Source: Kwoniella bestiolae CBS 10118 (lineage: Eukaryota; Basidiomycota; Tremellomycetes; Tremellales; Cryptococcaceae). From it: 64,000 nucleotides of DNA. The first letter of the stretch is position 1. Each line of letters opens with the position of its first letter. Below, in pieces: positions 44,933 through 55,466 of this stretch. The notes under the pieces are model-generated. The model had not been told where the DNA came from. It was given only the letters and a program-made list of their open reading frames with translations, and searched no databases. The DNA lies in the NCBI RefSeq assembly GCF_000512585.2, contig NC_089245.1, forward strand, positions 434,001 through 498,000, written 5' to 3'. The translations under genes and the position numbers were made by a program.

Positions 44933-47900
44933 TTACTCCGCCTCAGCCTCCGCCACAAGCCTCCTTCCCCATCCCAAAGCATTCCACCCCTCCTCCTCCC
45001 ACGGCGCAAGAACCACACTCTTCTGCAACCTACTCATACCCCCTTCCTCTCCATCAAGAATCTCCGCAGTACCCTTCAGCCGTTCCATCTTCGCTCTACT
45101 CTCCACATCCTCAACCCTTCCTTCATTCTCCAGCACTGCGATCGCTTCTTTCGTTTGTTGAGATTGAATCAACGCCTCTGCAAGCCTATTCCTAGATTTG
45201 ATATTCCCAGGGGAAGTTTGTACAGCCCCTTCCAAGATCTTATGAGCCTCTTCGGAATTACCATCCACCAATGCGTGGAGGTATAAGACAAGATCGGATT
45301 GACCTGCTGGATCTTCCTTGATTCGCGATTCGACGGGACGAGAGGAGAGTTCCGAGATGGCTGCTTCGACTAGGTCTGGGTCGGAGGAGATGACTGCTAT
45401 AGCTGCGAGGGTTGAGATGACCTTGAGTGAGGGTTTTTCTTGTGAGAGACTGACAAGAATATGCGAGTCAGTAGTAGTAACAATCGATTATAGACAGACA
45501 ACTCACCACTCCATCAAATTACTCTTGGCGGTCTCCTTCGCATCGTCGCCTCCCAATCCCCAAAGGGTCCTACTGAGCAACACCGCGACTTCCTCCTTCG
45601 TCTTCAAATCTTGAGAGGCTGCCGCCTCATCCAAGGCATTCTGGAACGCTTCGAGGGATTCGTCAATCTGTCCGAGCCAGTAGTGGACCAAACCCTGTAA
45701 CAACCTGCATTGAGGTTTGAGAGAGGCGATAATCCCATCCGCAGATCCCGAGATCAGTTCCCAGCAGTTGTTCAGGGTATCCAGAGATGCCTGGTACTTC
45801 TTCGCAGCGAGTTGGACTCTGCCTAGATTGCACAGTGCGATGGCATAACGAGATTCGATATCTGCGGATTCGGTCCTTTCGAAATCTTCTTCCAGCACTG
45901 CAGCGGCTCGTTCGAGGGATGTAGCGGCCTCATCGGCGAGACCAAGTCTCTCACATATCATCGCGTACAAGTGGGCCGCGGCGAAGTCGTTCGGCCTTTG
46001 ATGGCAGTAATGGCGAAGTGCGAAAGCGGGTTGGTGCAGAAGGTTAATATCGATTTGACCACCTGGGACCAGGAATCGCTCGAGGGTGGCGATGGCCAAG
46101 GCCAGATCCGCTTCGAGCTGGAAAGGATTTGATCAGTAAGAGGTATATGATCGGGTGAGCGGTGTACACTCACCAATGATCCCGCTGACAGCGTGACTGA
46201 ATGCGAGTAAAGAGCTTTCGCGTTTTGCTTATCACCGTTCCTCTCCGCTAGCATACCCTGACCGAACCATGCAGGTGCGTAGTCGGGATCGGTGATTTGC
46301 GATTTCAAGAAACATTGATTGGCGAGTTCTCGATCATCCAGTCGTAGGTAGAGATAACCGAGATTCGCCCAGACGATCGGGTCCTGTGGAAGAAGAACGT
46401 AAGGATAAGTCCACTGTGCACACTGCGATGTGCACTGAGACAATCTATAACTCACCTTCGAATACAGCTCAAGAGAAACAACGAAAGCATGCTGAGCGAC
46501 TTGCGGACCAGCAGTACCGCAGATAACACCCAAAGCATTCCAAAGCCTCTCATCTCCTGCATCTCGTTCCAGAGCCAATCTGATAGCAGCTATAGCAGCT
46601 TTGAGACAAGAAGTCTTGTTGTCCCCATCTGGCAATCGAAGTGCCAAAGTATGAAGAGAACTTGCAAAGTCGTATAAAGCAGGATCGGCAACTCTAGGTT
46701 CGTTCTTGAGCAGATAAGCGCGATAAGCGAAAGCGAAGATCGAAGTCTCGAGTGTATATTCGAGATCTGGTGAGCTTTGTAGCAGATTGGCAGCATGGCC
46801 AAGACCTTCTACCTGAGATCGTCTATCCGTATCGTCCTCTACAAGATGTTGAAGAACAGGTTGGATAACCTCGCTTGAGGCGAGCGCTTCCTCGATACTA
46901 GACTCTTGATTGCTAAGCTCGAAGGTAGCATCTCCGATAGTCTTCCAAGCCCATGCCCGGTGACTTCTTCCATCTTTCAAAACTTCCGTGGCTAGTCGAA
47001 TAGCAGCGTGTAGGGCATTTCTCGATCTTTGTCGGAAGCCACCTGCAGCAGTCTGTCGACCGAGTGATAGATTTGCTTCGGCCAGAGCAGCGATTATACC
47101 GATTTCTCTGGTTTCTGTGAGAGAAAGCACCTTCTCATACGCTTCGATGGCTTTGTCGAATGCACCAAGTTGCGACTGAGTATCACCAATGTTGAAGTAT
47201 GCTCGCCAGTTGTCCGATTGAAGTTCGAGGGCGTGGTTGAGAGTTTTCAACCCCGCGATGTGTCTTCCGCATTTGACGTATGATTCTCCCAGCAATACCC
47301 ACATGGAGACATCGGTGGGATCACCTCGAAGGGCGATTTGATACGCCTGAGCGGCTTTGGCGTAGTTTTTGTAGTGCTATAGTTGTGAATTTATTAGCTC
47401 ACACACGTAATGATCGACACGCTGCTCACTCACCACTTCAGTCGATCCAAGGGCCTTCCAAGCCCATCCATTCTGCGGTGCGAACCTTCCCTTCGCATTC
47501 ATCACTTCACCTCCGGCCACACCGTCCAACCCACCTTCACCTTCCATCACTCTCATTGCGATGGTCCTCACTAACGACCATTCGTCTTCATTGGCATAGC
47601 CTACCGCTAATCTGTGAGCAGCTTCGGTCTCCGTAGCATCGAGTTCGAAGGCTTTCTGGAAGCATTTCAAGGCCCTTTCTTGGTCTGGCGGAGTGGCGGA
47701 TGAATAGCAGATACCGAGGGAGGTGTACGACGAAGGGAAGGTCGGGAGAGCTCGGATAGAAGCCATGAACCATTCTTCAGCGTGCTGTCGGCTTTCATCG
47801 TCTACTTTTTCCGTTAGCTCATCATCATTCCTTCGTGAACGGTCAAGCTCACCTCCGATCATCCACTCGGTCCTACCTAATCTGCACCAAGCTCTGGCTC

Positions 47901-50283
47901 TTTGGTAGGCCTCATCATCTTTTCCTTCCTGCTCATTCCTTGCATCTCTGATTTCCACCACTTCCTCCAAGATCTCTCGACCCTTTTCAAGTTCCCCTTC
48001 ATTGACCAAACACCAACCCAGTTCCTCCTTCGCAGCGACAACATCCTTCTCGTCCCCGCCCGCATCGATGAGAGTTTGGAATTCTTTCCTTGCGTATGAC
48101 CACTTTCCAGCTGCTTGATGGATCCGAGCTCGAGCGAAACGAGCTTCTTTATTGTCGGGATAGCCTTTCAAGACACCGTCAAGCAGTCGTATAGCTCGAG
48201 GATGATGCTTTGGGGCGAAATAAGGGACACATGCGAGACCGAGAGTTGTGTCGAGAGATGCTCGAACACTAGGATAGGTTATATTAGCAAAAGTTGAATC
48301 AAGCCTCATGATTCTCGCTTACTTCGGTAACGTGATCCCTCTTTCATTCTCCAGCTCTTTGACCAAAGCTTTAGCCTTATCACCAAAGGCAATGGCGTTC
48401 GCCCAATCCTCCTCCTGTAATGATATCCTAGCGATAACTCGATGAGCGAATATCGATTTCGGTAATTGGTCAACCAGTTTCTGTTGAATATCATCAGCCC
48501 CCTTACGTCGGCTCGTCTAAGGAAAACTGACCGTCATCCCCGAGACCAGTTCATCCCTCTCTTCCTGATCCAGATCTTCAGCCAGTAAACCCTCTTTACC
48601 CGCAGCTCTACGAGCTTTCCGACGTTCTTTCGCATTCATCCCGTTCCTTCCTCTTCTGTTTCTAGGTTTCTTATTGGCTTTCTGAGCAAACGATTCGTTG
48701 CCGTTGGTTGGCACGGGGACCTCTTCCTCTTCTTCAGGTTCAGGTAGGGGCAACTTGAACCATCTACAATAATCGTCAATGAAATCGGTCATCTTGGATT
48801 CAGGGAACGCTTTGGCGTATTTGTGAAGTAGCTCAATATCGTAGACTGAGCGGAAGTGTCAGCTTGGCCAACGTCGAGGCTTGATGACAAGCTCACAAAG
48901 ACTAGGCTCGTCTTTCCCTTCCAAGACCCATGACCATCCTTCTTCAGCACCTTTACCGGTAATTCCAAGAAGCACGAAACCGTTCGCCAAATCGTTAGTC
49001 TTAGATAGAGCTTCGTCTTTATTGGGCGTGGTATACGAGTAAGACTTAAACAACGCGGTGGATGGCAGTTCCGTGGAGCCTGGTTTGGCAGATTGAACGT
49101 CTTTGGGTTTCGCAGATAGCGTCTTCTTCGCATCGGGCTTTTCTGCTTGTTTCGATCTGCAAGTACCATCAGCACAGCGCGATTGACATACGAGGTGACA
49201 CCACTCACGGTAAACAAGCACCAAGCTTTCTCCAGAAGTTAAACTCCCTAATTTCCACTTCCCTCCTCACGTCCTCATCCACATTCGGATGCGATCCGAC
49301 TTCTTTCAACAGCTCTACCATCCTCATCCCCATCTCACTTCCTAATACCTCGGCATCAACTTTCTTTCTAACCTCTTTCTCTGGTCCAGCGCCTAGCCTC
49401 TGTCTCCCTACTTTCACTTTCTGCTCTGTGGTGGTATACACTATCGATTCTGCTCGGACGAGCAGGTTGATCAAGAGCGGTAGCGAAGCGACGAGATGCA
49501 GCACATGGGGCAAGGGGGTGGGGAGGGAGGGAAGTATAGCAGCTGATGATGGTGGGTATATAGGTTGAGGGAATGGAACGTATGAGTCTCCTGAAGGAGG
49601 TACCGACTGGAGAAGTGGGACAAGGGGTGATGAGGGGAGTAGTTGATCGAGAGCTCGATACAGCTGATGAAAAGCGTTTTGTGAGCTATGACGTTCTGAT
49701 GGTGTTCGGTGGCAAGGCAGCTTACCTTTTCTGGTGGTCCATGCTTCACTCGCAGCTCCAGCAGCTTTTGCAATGTAGTAGCGCACTTCTGTCCATCGCC
49801 CCTACAGCACCATCTCGTTAGATTTCGATAACTCTACACGATCGAACAACACTCACTCGTCACACGCAGCCTGTACAAGCACTTCCAACAACTGTCCCAG
49901 TTTCTCCCACTGTCCATTCTTCTCGAACAGTTTCTTGAGCCCTACCGAAGCCAGGGGATTGGACGGCTGCAGCTTATACGCGTGAATGTATGACTATTTG
50001 ATTGCCTCAGCTTATATTCTCTCTAGCATGCTATTTCACCCACCTTTTCGGCCTCTTCATTCCGCTGCAGCTGGGTCAAAGCAAGTCCTCGGAATATCAG
50101 TCTATTCGAAGGATCAGCTTGGTAGGTTTGACCAGGGGGAATTGTAGCTTACACTTGAGCAGCTTCAGGCGCATCCTCTCCGATCGATTTCAACAAATTG
50201 GTTGCTTCATACAGAGCAGCTTCGGAATTCTTCTCTTCCAGCTGCAATTTGATCGATTTCAGCGCCTTTTTCGTTGCTGACAT
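44933..50283 (-). CDS. SKI3: Superkiller complex TPR subunit Ski3
   Basis: TPR scaffold of the cytoplasmic Ski2-Ski3-Ski8 helicase complex that feeds mRNA to the exosome (role from family knowledge; human TTC37). ATG 50281-50283 starts MSATKKALKSIKLQLEEKNS. TPR-type helices run throughout: LGICYSSATPPDQERALKCF, AYFNIGDTQSQLGAFDKAIE, ANLGYLYLRLDDRELANQCF, WFGQGMLAERNGDKQNAKAL, AICNLGRVQLAAKKYQASLD-like, and the end SRNRLAEALIQSQQTKEAIA ... EEGWNALGWGRRLVAEAEAE with TAA 44933-44935. A basic linker (KKPRNRRGRNGMNAKERRKA) lies near 48.6 kb. About 1450 aa from many exons, the usual Ski3 size. A solidly conserved gene inside the accessory stretch. Confidence 0.92.
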
Positions 50284-50568
50284 CCTGTGCGGGGTATAAA
50301 GCTTGGTCTCTGGAGGACCTCTATGCGATGCTATGCTTCAGATATAATCCAAGCAGAACTACGAGAATGTTTTACGATGAATTGGACATGATTTTGGGTG
50401 AATCTCTATGCTATGACGATGGTCGATCGCATAACCGGAATAGCAAGGAAGATTATCAGGCTCACTTTGAGAGCACTCGATAAAAACACCGAGATTGAGA
50501 CATGTTCATCTCTTGCTTTTCTTCCACTCCTCCTCATTTCAAGTTACATGCTGAGATAATAAGACAAG

Positions 50569-51844
50569 ATGACACGTTCGCGTGAGTGACTGGAGCTGGG
50601 CTCATCACCAACTCACAACAAAAAGCTGACAAACTCGTACCCAACCTACAGACGCGAAGAACAACACCACTCAGTCAACCTTATCATACTACGAGCGAAC
50701 CCTACTGCGTAAAGACGGAGCCGCTCGAAGGCTAGGACGAGACTCTTTCAAACCTCTCGACGCATGCTACCTGTGTCTATCCAAAGTGAATGATCCCGTA
50801 TCATGTTCATCGGGACACATATACTGTAGGGAATGTTGCATATCCGACCTGATAAGTCAAAAGGCAGGTATAGAAGCCAAGAAGCGTGAGATGGAGAGAT
50901 GGGAGGAATCAGAGAGGTTGGAAAGGGAAGAAGCCAAGATCAAAGCTAGAGAGAGGGTCGTATCGGATTTTGAAAAGGGGATGAGCCTCGGTGGATCCTC
51001 GTCAGCCAGGAGGATACCGATTGGTGAAGATAAGGCATCATCGACGAAGAATGGGTCGGACAAGTTCGAACTGGACAATAATGCCGTGGAGAAAGTTGCC
51101 AAGGAGGCTGAAGAGAAGGCTTTGAGAGTGATGGAACAGGAACAATCGGAATCTAGGAAGGCCAAATTAGCTGCGTTCTGGTTACCCTCTTTAACGCCTG
51201 ATGCTAAGATTGGTCCCTTGAAGGATGTCAAGCTACAGACGCTTTGTCATATTGGTGGATCACCGCATCCTATATCGTGAGTGTCTGCGTCTCTGATTTC
51301 GTCAATCTTTTTGACAGTTCCACCCCTTTGCATCTTCGATTGTCTTGAGTACTGAATCTCCCTCGTGTGTCAGACGAAAAACCCTCCTACCCGTTATCCT
51401 GACCTACCCACCCGCCTCAACCTCCAAACCAATCTGTCCAACATGCACCAAAGAACTATCCAACGCGACCTCTTCCATCCTCCTTTCCTCTCGCCAGTCA
51501 ATATCTGCCGATGGAGACGCAGACGAGGGACGTAAGAAGAAGAAGCAGAAAAAGGATAAAGACGAAGCATACGTATGTGGACATGTGATCTGTCAGACAT
51601 GCTCAGATACCATAGTGAAGCCTGGGGGAAGGTGTTGTGTTTGTGATGCCAAGGTGGAAGAGGGTGGTAGGATACCGCTAGGTAAAGAAGGTGAGTAAGG
51701 TTTCACTTCAGCCCGACCCTGCAACCTCCTTGAATCCTCACTTTGGCATATGGGACGTTGTTGATACATGCGTCTACAGGGACCGGGTTCGCGGCTGCTG
51801 GCGGCGCAGAGGTGAAGAGAGAAGGTGTAGCTTTCCGAGTATAG
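50569..51844 (+). CDS. NOSIP-type E3 ubiquitin ligase (split U-box/RING)
   Basis: Exon 1 (50569-50581) encodes MTRS; after a 70-bp intron it reads HAKNNTTQSTLSYYERTLLR, then RRLGRDSFKPLDACYLCLSK and DPVSCSSGHIYCRECC, matching the NOSIP start (MTRH.KN...TY.E.....RL.RD....DC). A long charged coiled coil (about 70-150) separates the N-terminal half-ring from the second half CPTCTKELSN, then YVCGHVICQTCSDTIVKPGG and CCVCDAKV. The last exon, reached by a GTGAGT donor after GKEG, reads TGFAAAGGAEVKREGVAFRV, the family's C-terminal GTGFA..G....K..GVAF, ending TAG 51842-51844. In animals NOSIP is a nuclear E3 ligase linked to the spliceosome; the fungal role is not established. It is divergent from SKI3 by 285 bp. 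Confidence 0.9.
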
Positions 51845-52117
51845 ATGCATGTCCAATATATACCGGATGCATACCTTGTACTCGATACCGACGTTAGATC
51901 TAAGCTCCTTCGTAAACCCATGTCAATTCCGGCTGGTCAGGCTGTGAATTTCCGGAGGTATCGTTGCCCGCTGCGTTTGGGAAACAAGCATGCCTGACTG
52001 CCATTGCTGAGTCAAGAAGCTCTTTCTTCTTACCTGCCGCAAGATCAGGTTCGAAGGCCTGATGAATCAGATCTCACGATTTCTTGATATAGGTTCTCGC
52101 CTTGGGTAAAGTAACAC

Positions 52118-52901
52118 TCAGGTCTCATCCGGTATGTCGGAGAGCTTTGCATACATTGTTCCCGAAACATCTCGATGAAGATCTTTAGCTAGATTACCAG
52201 CGGCAGTTGTCTGGAAGGCGATGAGTCCTTCAGTCGTCAAAACCGGTTTTGATGTTCCTCCAGTATGAGTGAAACCGCGAACGGCATGTGCTCGAGTGTC
52301 TTTAAAGGGTGTCGAGGGGAAATTCTCCCACATATAATTGTTGACCACCTCTTTGTCAACCTTGTCAAGTTCATTCCATCGCCCAAGATCACTGTACTCT
52401 TTATAACGCCTAGCTCTGGTGATTTGGCGATTCTCGTGCAGATGTTGTCGAATCAAAGCTGAGATGATGCCACTTCGACACTCCGGGGTAATACTTGGAT
52501 CTTCGAGAGCAGCTTTCATTTCGGTGAAATGCAGAGGGTCGTAAACCTCGGGAAAAGAATCACGAGGCTCGATGGAGACTTCTGTTCTCTCATTCTCAAC
52601 TGCTGTCCTCTCATTTTCGACTGCTGTCCTCGCATCATGAACTTTCCTCCTCTCATCTTTGGTCATTGTGTACGCTTGCTCGACCTCCTCGACAGTCACT
52701 TTGGGGAGTCGCTTGAGTTCGGCACGTACAAACGATTTTATAGAATCACCGACGGCTAGTGTCTCAAGGGCTGATTAGTCTTCGAGACACACATAACACA
52801 CTGTGTCTTGGTATTGCCAGGAAGGTGCTCGAGCGACACTCACAAATATCCTTGTTGGTGCTCAGAGCGCCCTGCTCAGTGTTCTCGGTAGACTCGTTCA
52901 T
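52118..52901 (-). CDS. Accessory family 1 protein, short member
   Basis: ATG 52899-52901 opens MNESTENTEQGALSTNKDI; a GTGAGT...CTAATCAG intron follows, then SLETLAVGDSIKSFVRAELK in phase. The long exon has a small duplicated element (TAVENER twice, a 21-bp repeat), RWNELDKVDKEVVNNYMWEN, then HAVRGFTHTGGTSKPVLTTE and HRDVSGTMYAKLSD, ending at TGA 52118-52120. Block order follows the 34114 gene (W-x-x-L, G-x-x-x-S/T, T-x-G, LTxxG, H-x-x-x-x-TMY/TYD), but it stops about 80-100 residues earlier. No known family. A TTTATAT element lies on its strand about 50 bp upstream. It converges on NOSIP across 273 bp. Confidence 0.7.
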
Positions 52902-53227
52902 GTTGTGCCTTAAATCTTGCAGGCGCTAAATGGGATAATTTTATGATTGGATATAAAACCTGGACTGAAGTGGGAGAGTTGACCTAAGAAACTTGTTCAC
53001 CTTGTCATCTATATACCTTCCGCAATCTTTCGTTCCATTGAGATCCAACCACTCCAAGAGAAGATGCTGTGAGACGGCAGGGAGTCAGTCGCAAAGGAGG
53101 AAGTAAAAGGAGGGAACACTTCTCAGAAGCCCTCAATGACGTTACAAGCATGTTCAACTTTGTGAGAAGGCAGACTTGACCTCGCCACTCGATACAGTAT
53201 AAATGGGTCCAATGGGGTGAGGTCCCA
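52902..53227. promoter_or_regulatory. Upstream region of the 52118 gene
   Basis: Contains TATAAA (53198-53203, plus strand) and short inverted repeats CGCCACTC / GAGTGGCG around 53183 and 53240. No gene. Confidence 0.4.
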
Positions 53228-53785
53228 ATGGAGTGTGCATTGAGTGGCGGAAGACGTAGATCACCAACTCAGAATCAAATTTCCGTGGGGTATAGAAAGA
53301 GTAAAAAACCACAAATCCTTTTACAAAAGCTCCCCTGCCTTACAAAGCTATCTACCAAATTGCTGACTTGTATCTATGTAAGAACCGGTTTCGCAGCTGC
53401 TGGCGGAGTGACAGTGCAGACAGAAGGTGTACTTTTCGAGTGTAGATATCAGGTAGCCGCCGGATGTATGATCTCGCCTGCATCAAACAGTCCAATACAA
53501 ATGGAAAGAACGCAAAGTCCAACCTCTCCATGCCTGACTACTGCAAGTCCCTCTCAATTAGGTCGACTTGCACAAAATGAGATGGACTACCCTATCTCGA
53601 CCGACTCTCCATGCTCCTGTATCCAGGTTCACGCTCTACATCAAGATATCGGTGTTTGCGTGTGCTTCAAGGTCAGGCTTGTGAGCCTCGTGAATCGATT
53701 CCCACGAGGCTCTGATCTGGTCTTGAGCCTGAGGCGATACCCCTTCGAGGATCGCAGCGGGTGCTTCGGAGAGGTTCGCGTATAG
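53228..53785 (+). pseudogene. Open frame containing a decayed copy of the NOSIP last exon
   Basis: An ATG-started frame of 185 codons. Its middle, RTGFAAAGGVTVQTEGVLFE (53383-53445), matches the NOSIP C terminus TGFAAAGGAEVKREGVAFRV. By hand alignment 49 of 64 bases agree, and the preceding 20 bp resemble the NOSIP intron end. A 1-bp deletion before the original stop lets the frame run on (CRYQVAAGCMISPASN...) through sequence that in the original is 3' flank. Upstream residues (MECALSGGRRRSPTQNQ...) have no NOSIP match. Best read as a duplicated 3' fragment, not a functional gene, although a chimeric transcript is possible. Confidence 0.55.
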
Positions 53786-53889
53786 ACTAATTCCTTGAGT
53801 GTGAAGTAGGAGTTGAACAGAGATCTCACGACATCCTTGAATCTGCGGTCACGCAGATACACTGCATTGGGTCTAATACCATAGTCCAG

Positions 53890-54885
53890 CTACTGAAATC
53901 CCTTAGTTCGCTGTAACCATGGAGCGATCTGTTCCCAATTACCCTCCTTGATCTGCTTTTCCATCCATTCCGCTCTTGAGCCCTTCTCTCCCCACGTTGG
54001 CCAATCCGCTAACAACCGCATCCTGTTCTCCTGCTCGAATGCCAAAGTTTCGCCTCTCAACGGCGCTGTGAGATCCGAAGAATAAGCCTCGCTGATCATC
54101 TTCCAACTTTCTTTCGCGTGCAGTTTTGTCTTGACAGGTAAACGGACTAGCGTCCATGAAGGCGGCTCACCCGGAAGACTGATACCAAACTTTGCAGAAA
54201 GGTCGAAAATCTCTCTAGTGATCCGGGAAAAGACGTCGAGGGTATACAACTCTTGACCCATCTCTGAAATTTCAATATTGACCTTCTCATCTTTGACCTT
54301 CTCATCTTTGACCGCCTCATCTTCGACTGCCGCGACGTATCGTCGAAATTGGATTTTCAGGGTGTTTTCAGCGTTTTTATCGTCAAAATCAAGGTTGAAC
54401 CTTTGTTTGATGGACAGTCTATCCTCATCCGAGATTATGGAAGAACCCAAGGTCAAGGCCGTCAAATGATCATGGCAATCCTTAGCGTATGCGTCCATCT
54501 GTGCCGGCTCCATGAGACAAGTCACAGGAGCAGCTAATAGTGCGTCCCTAGTTGGTTCCGACAAGCCCTTATACTTCAACGCATTGGCATATCTCCTTCT
54601 ATCAATGATATCCCATATGGAGTCTTCGTTCCTGCTCGTCCCGATCGATGGCTCCCTGAACGTAAAGGCTTTGACAATTGAGCGTACGCTTGCAGCGGGA
54701 TGGTCAACAACCCCACGTTGTGCCCTCTTGAGACACCCGTACTTGCGAACGACCTCTTCTTGATCCAAATCTCCGTGTCGAGCGAGAATATCGACCATGT
54801 CTTCCTCGAGCGAGTCTCCCTCACTAGAATCGGTTTCTTCTATAGTGAAAGCGGGATTCGTGTCTTCTTCGATCCATACTGGCAT
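53890..54885 (-). CDS. Accessory family 2 protein (intact member)
   Basis: Single exon of 331 codons, ATG 54883-54885 (MPVWIEEDTNPAFTIEETDS) to TAG 53890-53892. No known family. Acidic N terminus (SSEGDSLEEDMVD), then SIVKAFTFREPSIGTSRNED, KYKGLSEPTRDALLAAPVTC, DEDRLSIKQRFNLDFDDKNA, a short 15-bp-repeat segment (AVKDEKVKDEKV), ELYTLDVFSRITREIFDLSA, KLHAKESWKMISEAYSSDLT and a Trp-rich end. Every one of these blocks has a counterpart in order in the 40601 gene. No membrane span, signal or catalytic motif seen. TATATAACA on its strand about 80 bp upstream is a TATA candidate. Confidence 0.75.
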   Translation of the reverse strand: MPVWIEEDTNPAFTIEETDSSEGDSLEEDMVDILARHGDLDQEEVVRKYGCLKRAQRGVVDHPAASVRSIVKAFTFREPSIGTSRNEDSIWDIIDRRRYANALKYKGLSEPTRDALLAAPVTCLMEPAQMDAYAKDCHDHLTALTLGSSIISDEDRLSIKQRFNLDFDDKNAENTLKIQFRRYVAAVEDEAVKDEKVKDEKVNIEISEMGQELYTLDVFSRITREIFDLSAKFGISLPGEPPSWTLVRLPVKTKLHAKESWKMISEAYSSDLTAPLRGETLAFEQENRMRLLADWPTWGEKGSRAEWMEKQIKEGNWEQIAPWLQRTKGFQ

Positions 54886-55466
54886 CTCGACTCTTGTGCT
54901 GTGCGGACCGAGGGAAGACCGGTCCAGAAATTAGTGCAATGTATGAAGTCATGATGATCATGTTATATATGCAAGTTAAAACGAATGCGTCTCATACTGT
55001 TAGGTGTATCGAGCATACCCCTCCTTGTGACTAGTCGGAGTTGTCTCATCACTGCAATTCCGTTTTTTTGTTCTCACCTTTGTTTTGAGGGTTGCAATCG
55101 AAGCACAAGTTCCTTGACGTCATTCAACAACTAGTTGTGAGCTTCAAAGAGACCGGGACATGTGTTACAGATATCATACTGATGATAAGATGACAAGAGC
55201 TAGATGGACAATCGAGGCCACCCGTCCACTCTCAACTGATTGCGTTCACAGCAGCCTCGTGAACGCATTTACAGGCGATGCAAAGATATCCTGACGCTTG
55301 AGCCCCCATGGGATGTACAGTCATATTTTCATATACCGAGATTGCTACAACTTCAATCCTACTTTATAACGACTGATCAACTAAAAATACAAAGGAAACC
55401 CATTTTATCCGACATAGTAAGCGTACAACCTCTCTGAAAATACCACTCTATGAAATTCTAAATCCA
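54886..55466. other. Intergenic
   Basis: 581 bp. The left part is the promoter of the 53890 gene; the right part is the 3' flank of the kinase ending at 55467. Nothing else is seen. Confidence 0.5.
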
